Origin: Neofusicoccum parvum | Taxonomy: Eukaryota > Ascomycota > Dothideomycetes > Botryosphaeriales > Botryosphaeriaceae | NCBI GenBank assembly: GCA_020912385.1 | Contig: CP087212.1 | Span: 1,550,001-1,614,000 of the forward strand | Length of the DNA: 64,000 nucleotides | Direction of reading: 5' to 3' | Shown here: positions 60,305 through 64,000 of the stretch, in pieces | How positions within the stretch are numbered: the stretch's first letter is position 1 | How the letters are laid out: each line of letters opens with the position of its first letter | Program-made: the position numbers and the translations under genes | Notes under the pieces: generated by a model | What the model saw: the letters and a program-made list of their open reading frames with translations, nothing else | The model's database searches: none | What the model was told of the DNA's origin: nothing

Positions 60305-62584
60305 TATGACGGAGGAATGCAGAGCAACGAGGCAACTGCTGTGGGTCCGCCGTGCCTGGCGCGCGCGGCTGGTTTTGTGGGCTTGGGGTTGGTTTGCTGA
60401 GAGGAAAGAAGAGAGGCTGGCGGTGGGTTGAGCAGGGGGCCTTGTTTGGGCTTGGAGTTGTTTTAAGTGTCCGGTCGCTAGCACCAGTAATTCCAGCCGT
60501 CTCGTAGCCTGTGACGCCGCTGGCGAAAAGAAGAATGGACAGGCGAGCACTGGGGCCAACAAGCGATCTGCGACGGCCCAATGGAGCGCGCTGGAGGAGC
60601 GACAAACAGTGCTGGCGCGCGCAGCCGCGCAGTCTTAAGGCCAATCTCCCCAGGGACAGCAGACAGCGATCCTGTCGTCATGTCCCGTCCCTTACTTTTC
60701 CAAACGTAGCTGGCCGGGGTCGGCGCTGCCAGCCACGCACGCCGGGCCTGTCGCCGCCCGCGTGCACCAATGACGGCTCGGGTTCGGCGGCCAGCGTCGA
60801 GGCGCGCGGTGCCACAGCTGCTGCGAAGCGCTGCGTGCGCAATCAAACTCCAGCGAGCTAGACCCGCACGCCTACCCTGCCCAGCTGAGATTCTGCCACC
60901 TTCCCGGCCAGCGCCGGCGGCGCTCCCAGCCACGCCTATTCCGCTTTTGGATAGCCTGCGATCACGCCGGAAAGTCATGGCCGGCCGCGGCACCGCCTGC
61001 ACTCGACGCCATGCACCAGCGCTGCAGCCGCGTCGAGGTCTTGCTGCTCTTCCCATCCAGAGTTGAGGCGTTCGCCTGGGTGCCAAGGGCGCGCCTGAGT
61101 CGTCTCTGCGACCACCTCACTGCCCCGCGGCACACGCCGATGCGACTTGCACCGTGCCTCTTCGCCTCGGAGCTCTGCGAGTCCATCACAATACCATCAC
61201 GGACTGGTGCTTTGCGGGACGCCTGAGAGTACTTATAGGCGGTGGCGGTAGCCGACGGCCAGTGCGGCCTGCCCTGCAAAGCAGAGCCACGGCCCGTAAG
61301 CGCCGAAGGACGCGAGACAGCATGTCTGGCGGCTGTGAGAAATGCAGGAAGTTCCTGGACGCCAGGTCAACAGCATTGACTCCAATTCAAAGTGCCAGAA
61401 GACACGCTCCACGGTCTTCTGCCGGTGCGGCATCCACGTCCGCCTTCCTTTTGCAGCCGGACCGGTGAAGGCAACGCCTGTGCCGTGCAACGTGGAGAGC
61501 CACGACGGCCTTCCCCACGAGGCCACGAATTTTAGCACCTCGGCTGACGCACATGATCCTGCTCACCGCCTTGTGGGCCGATCTCCGACCCTGGAAGTTC
61601 CAGTTCCAGTCGGCTCCCATCTCAACCCTCATGACAGCCACACTCCTTGGGCTGCGCCTCGAACCCAGACCGCCAGCCGCGGCCTCCCAGCTGCAATGTT
61701 CCTCAACACCATCAGTATCTGCGTCTGCGCAGTTTCAGCTCTGCTGGGACTGTCTGCTGCCGGCGGCTGTGTGGCTGTGCAGCATCCCTTGAGCTGCTGA
61801 GGCCATGTGAAGACGCGCCTTACGCCTTACGCCATCGCCCAAATCGCCCAATGCCGAACTGCCCAGGAGCCGGCTGACATCATTGGCGCGATGCGCACGA
61901 CTGTTTGCACATCGTCGACCGTCGCACTGATAACACTTTGAATTTATCCAGCCACTGCAACCGCAGCTCGAAGGGAGATTTCTTCCGAGGAAGGACCTCC
62001 GGCAGGCGGCATCATCAGGCCACAATCGGTCGCATCCCTGCCCGCGCTCGCAGAGCTTTGCAGCAGTCGAGCTTTTCGACCTGTTTCCCTTGCTCAAGAG
62101 GCTCACAACCTCCTCTCCGACGGCCTGCGATTAGTTTTGCGATCCTCGATGCGTTCCAATAGTCCGTCGTCGCTAAGCTCCTGCGACTGATGATCGCTTC
62201 CGAATCGCACGGCAACTAGCGAAAGTTGGCAAGCCACGCCTGTTTTTGGTCCCACGCCGGGAGTCGCGTTGCCGAAGCGTCAGAAGTGGTGATGCGGTAC
62301 ACGTAACCTGAGGAGTAGGTGGTTGGGACGGTGGTTCCACAGCACGCCTTTATCTGAGGTGCGTTAAGTGCTTCGCCGCAAGCAGCGCGAGGGACAAGGA
62401 ACGATTCCTGTTTATCTGGTCTGTCAACCAAGTCTCATGAGTCAGTAAGGTAACTTGGCAAGGCTGCTTGCAGCAAGTCAGCCGCGATGCTGGTAGGAGT
62501 ACAGGAGGTCCTGCAGCCGATGTCTAGCGCGGAGGGCTTCTCACAACTGCAACTGCGTTGGAAATGAAAGTTATCATCTGATCC

Positions 62585-62601
62585 AAAAAAAAAAAAAAAA
62601 C
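62585..62601. repeat. Poly-A tract
   Basis: Uninterrupted run of about 17 A in non-coding DNA. Could be a homopolymer or the tail of an old retrocopy; nothing beside it supports the latter. Confidence 0.7.
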
Positions 62602-63698
62602 ACTCTCGGAATAGTTGCCAAAGCTATTTGGACGTTCTCCTATACTTCAACCTAATGCGTAGGCATGACTGTAGGTTGGATTAGGACTTTGTATTCGTCA
62701 CGCTAACCGCCGGCTGCACATCCCATTTGTAGCTGTTGAAGCGTTAGGGGGCCTAAGACTTCTCATGACTCCTATCCGGCGATGCCGATGAACAAGACGA
62801 CGCTTGGTAGGGCTGCGGGTACTCGCACGCTTTTCTGGAAGATGGGGAGTGGAACTGGCAAAATCGCTTTTCTGTATGGGTCGGCGGAGGTATATGAGAC
62901 TGCGCATCAGGAGCGAGCCTTCATGCGTCTGCTTACTACTCCAAGTCGATCGCGCACGCGGATTGGTCGGTTCTCTGCCAAGGCACTGAAATGTCAGGAT
63001 ACGAAAAACTTTATGCGGTTGTCGAGTCAAGCGGTTTACTGAGTCGGAAAGCGCTCAAAGAACACCTTGCCAGAACCCGTTTCACGTCCGATCTGCTCAT
63101 GCACCCGCCCGCTCATGTAAATGATTAGGTTACTCGATGACGTGCATTGAGATAGCTTGGCTTACTGAGTCTGAACGCCAAGTCTCACCGCCCGTCCAGC
63201 CTCCTAGAAGCTACTTGCAAGCGGCTTCGTAGTAATTTCGAGGCAGAAAGACAAGCGTATGGTGGGCAGAAGGAGTCGAGCGTTCATTCAGGCAGGCCTT
63301 GGTTTCCCCCATTATCTGCTTTTGCTCGGGGTTTGACTGTCTCTCTATCATCCGGAAGGTGACTGCATACCCACGTTGAAAAATTATGGGCCGAATCCGT
63401 CCCAAGGTCAGCCTAGACACTGCTCGAAGACCAAAACAAAGGCCTGGCCCATAACTCCGTGAGGGGTCGGCCGGTTTGGTTTGAACGAGGCGGGATGGCG
63501 GGTGGAGATTATCATGAACAAATCCAGGACCGTGGCGGAAGTACTGCAAAACATGCAAACCGCATAAAATCTTCCAAGCCAGCGGATATGCAAACGCTCG
63601 GCATGCACGCCAAGAACAGGGAACGGCGGTTTCGACAAGCAGAAGATGATATATTCGATAAAGATTCGACTCAGCCGCCTACCGTTGTTTGGCCCAGA

Positions 63699-63706
63699 TA
63701 TATATA
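63699..63706 (+). promoter_or_regulatory. TATA-like element near right edge
   Basis: TATATATA, 170 bp before the ATG at 63876, consistent with a rightward gene entering from here. Confidence 0.3.
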
Positions 63707-63875
63707 CGAAATGTTCCTCCATCCCAGTCGATGCTCCACTCTAAAGCCCCGGTGCATAGTGAAAAGGGAAAGTAGCCCTCCGACGGTCTTCAGCGGGCAA
63801 TCACGCATACCCTTACCCTTGCAGGAAGGAGCATGCATATCCAAACGGGTGCAATTTCCTCAACGCCACCACAAG

Positions 63876-64000
63876 ATGCCAGGAACGGAGGACGCCCAGT
63901 CGCAAGAGGGTTTGATCCGCAGCCAGGAAGCGGCAATACGGCCTCACGAGGCGCTGAGTTTCGGTTTCGATGACGAGAGGACGCCACGCAATGCCGAGCA
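63876..64000 (+). CDS. Possible N-terminus of a gene cut by the right edge
   Basis: From the ATG at 63876 (ACAAGATG context) a frame stays open for 41 codons to the window end, beginning MPGTEDAQSQEGLIRSQEAA. It is hydrophilic, acidic and free of the Arg/Pro bias of chance frames nearby. A TATA-like element lies 170 bp upstream. Too short to assign a family. A competing frame from 63834 ends inside the window. Confidence 0.3.
   Translation, partial: MPGTEDAQSQEGLIRSQEAAIRPHEALSFGFDDERTPRNAE

Larger units (their letters stand above)
60305..63875. other. Long gene-free interval at the right end
   Basis: 3.6 kb upstream of the CSC1-like gene. GC-rich to about 61800, then mixed. It holds an A17-18 run near 62585 and a Cys-containing short frame at 62216-62431 (minus) that cannot be built into a gene. 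No RNA gene recognised. Confidence 0.45.

Overview
The window looks like nuclear DNA of a filamentous ascomycete (Pezizomycotina, most likely a Dothideomycete). Genes are interrupted by short introns, mostly 46-80 nt, with GT(A/G)NGT donors, CTAAC/CTGAC branch sites and YAG acceptors. The gene families are typical of filamentous fungi: CE15 glucuronoyl esterase, fungal rhodopsin-domain membrane protein, a fused GATase-CPSase-ATCase, YVC1 and Arb1. Coding DNA is GC-rich and intergenic spaces are 0.1-3.7 kb. I see no CRISPR, rRNA, tRNA or intact mobile element. Gene models were built by hand from splice signals and reading frames, and most close exactly in phase.

Layout. 1-1105 (-): 5' part of a flavin amine oxidase, cut by the left edge. 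2533-3714 (+): secreted glucuronoyl methylesterase. 3842-5517 (-): seven-exon rhodopsin-domain membrane protein. 7407-8289 (+): VAMP7/Nyv1-type R-SNARE. 8871-14474 (-): URA2-type pyrimidine enzyme that appears to lack the inactive dihydroorotase-like domain. 15235-19038 (+): YVC1-type TRP channel. 20329-21746 (+): aldo/keto reductase with a GC-AG intron. 22080-22390: probable transposon relic. 22676-23964, 33976-35091 and 36373-37475 (+): three members of one uncharacterised LPxExRN family. 25415-27271 (-): a single reading frame joining a La RNA-binding motif to the RNAi chaperone Arb1. 28784-30241 (+): conserved disordered protein. 30940-32578 (+): CLP1. 38977-41392 (-): PPS1 dual-specificity phosphatase. 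44194-46819 (-): PPM2/TYW4. 47592-48997 (+): ATG18. 50426-52159 (+): repeat-rich low-complexity protein. 52965-54140 (-): zinc alcohol dehydrogenase. 57415-60304 (-): CSC1/RSN1 channel-like protein. 63876-64000 (+): possible start of a gene cut by the right edge.

The genes do not form one cluster or pathway. Most are housekeeping genes (pyrimidine synthesis, mRNA 3'-end processing, autophagy, vacuolar ion release and fusion, tRNA wybutosine, fermentation), mixed with a few accessory ones (CE15, amine oxidase, rhodopsin-like, LPxExRN family). The two points most worth following are the La-Arb1 fusion and the pyrimidine enzyme without its pseudo-DHOase domain. Large antisense reading frames over the GC-rich genes are codon shadows and were left out.
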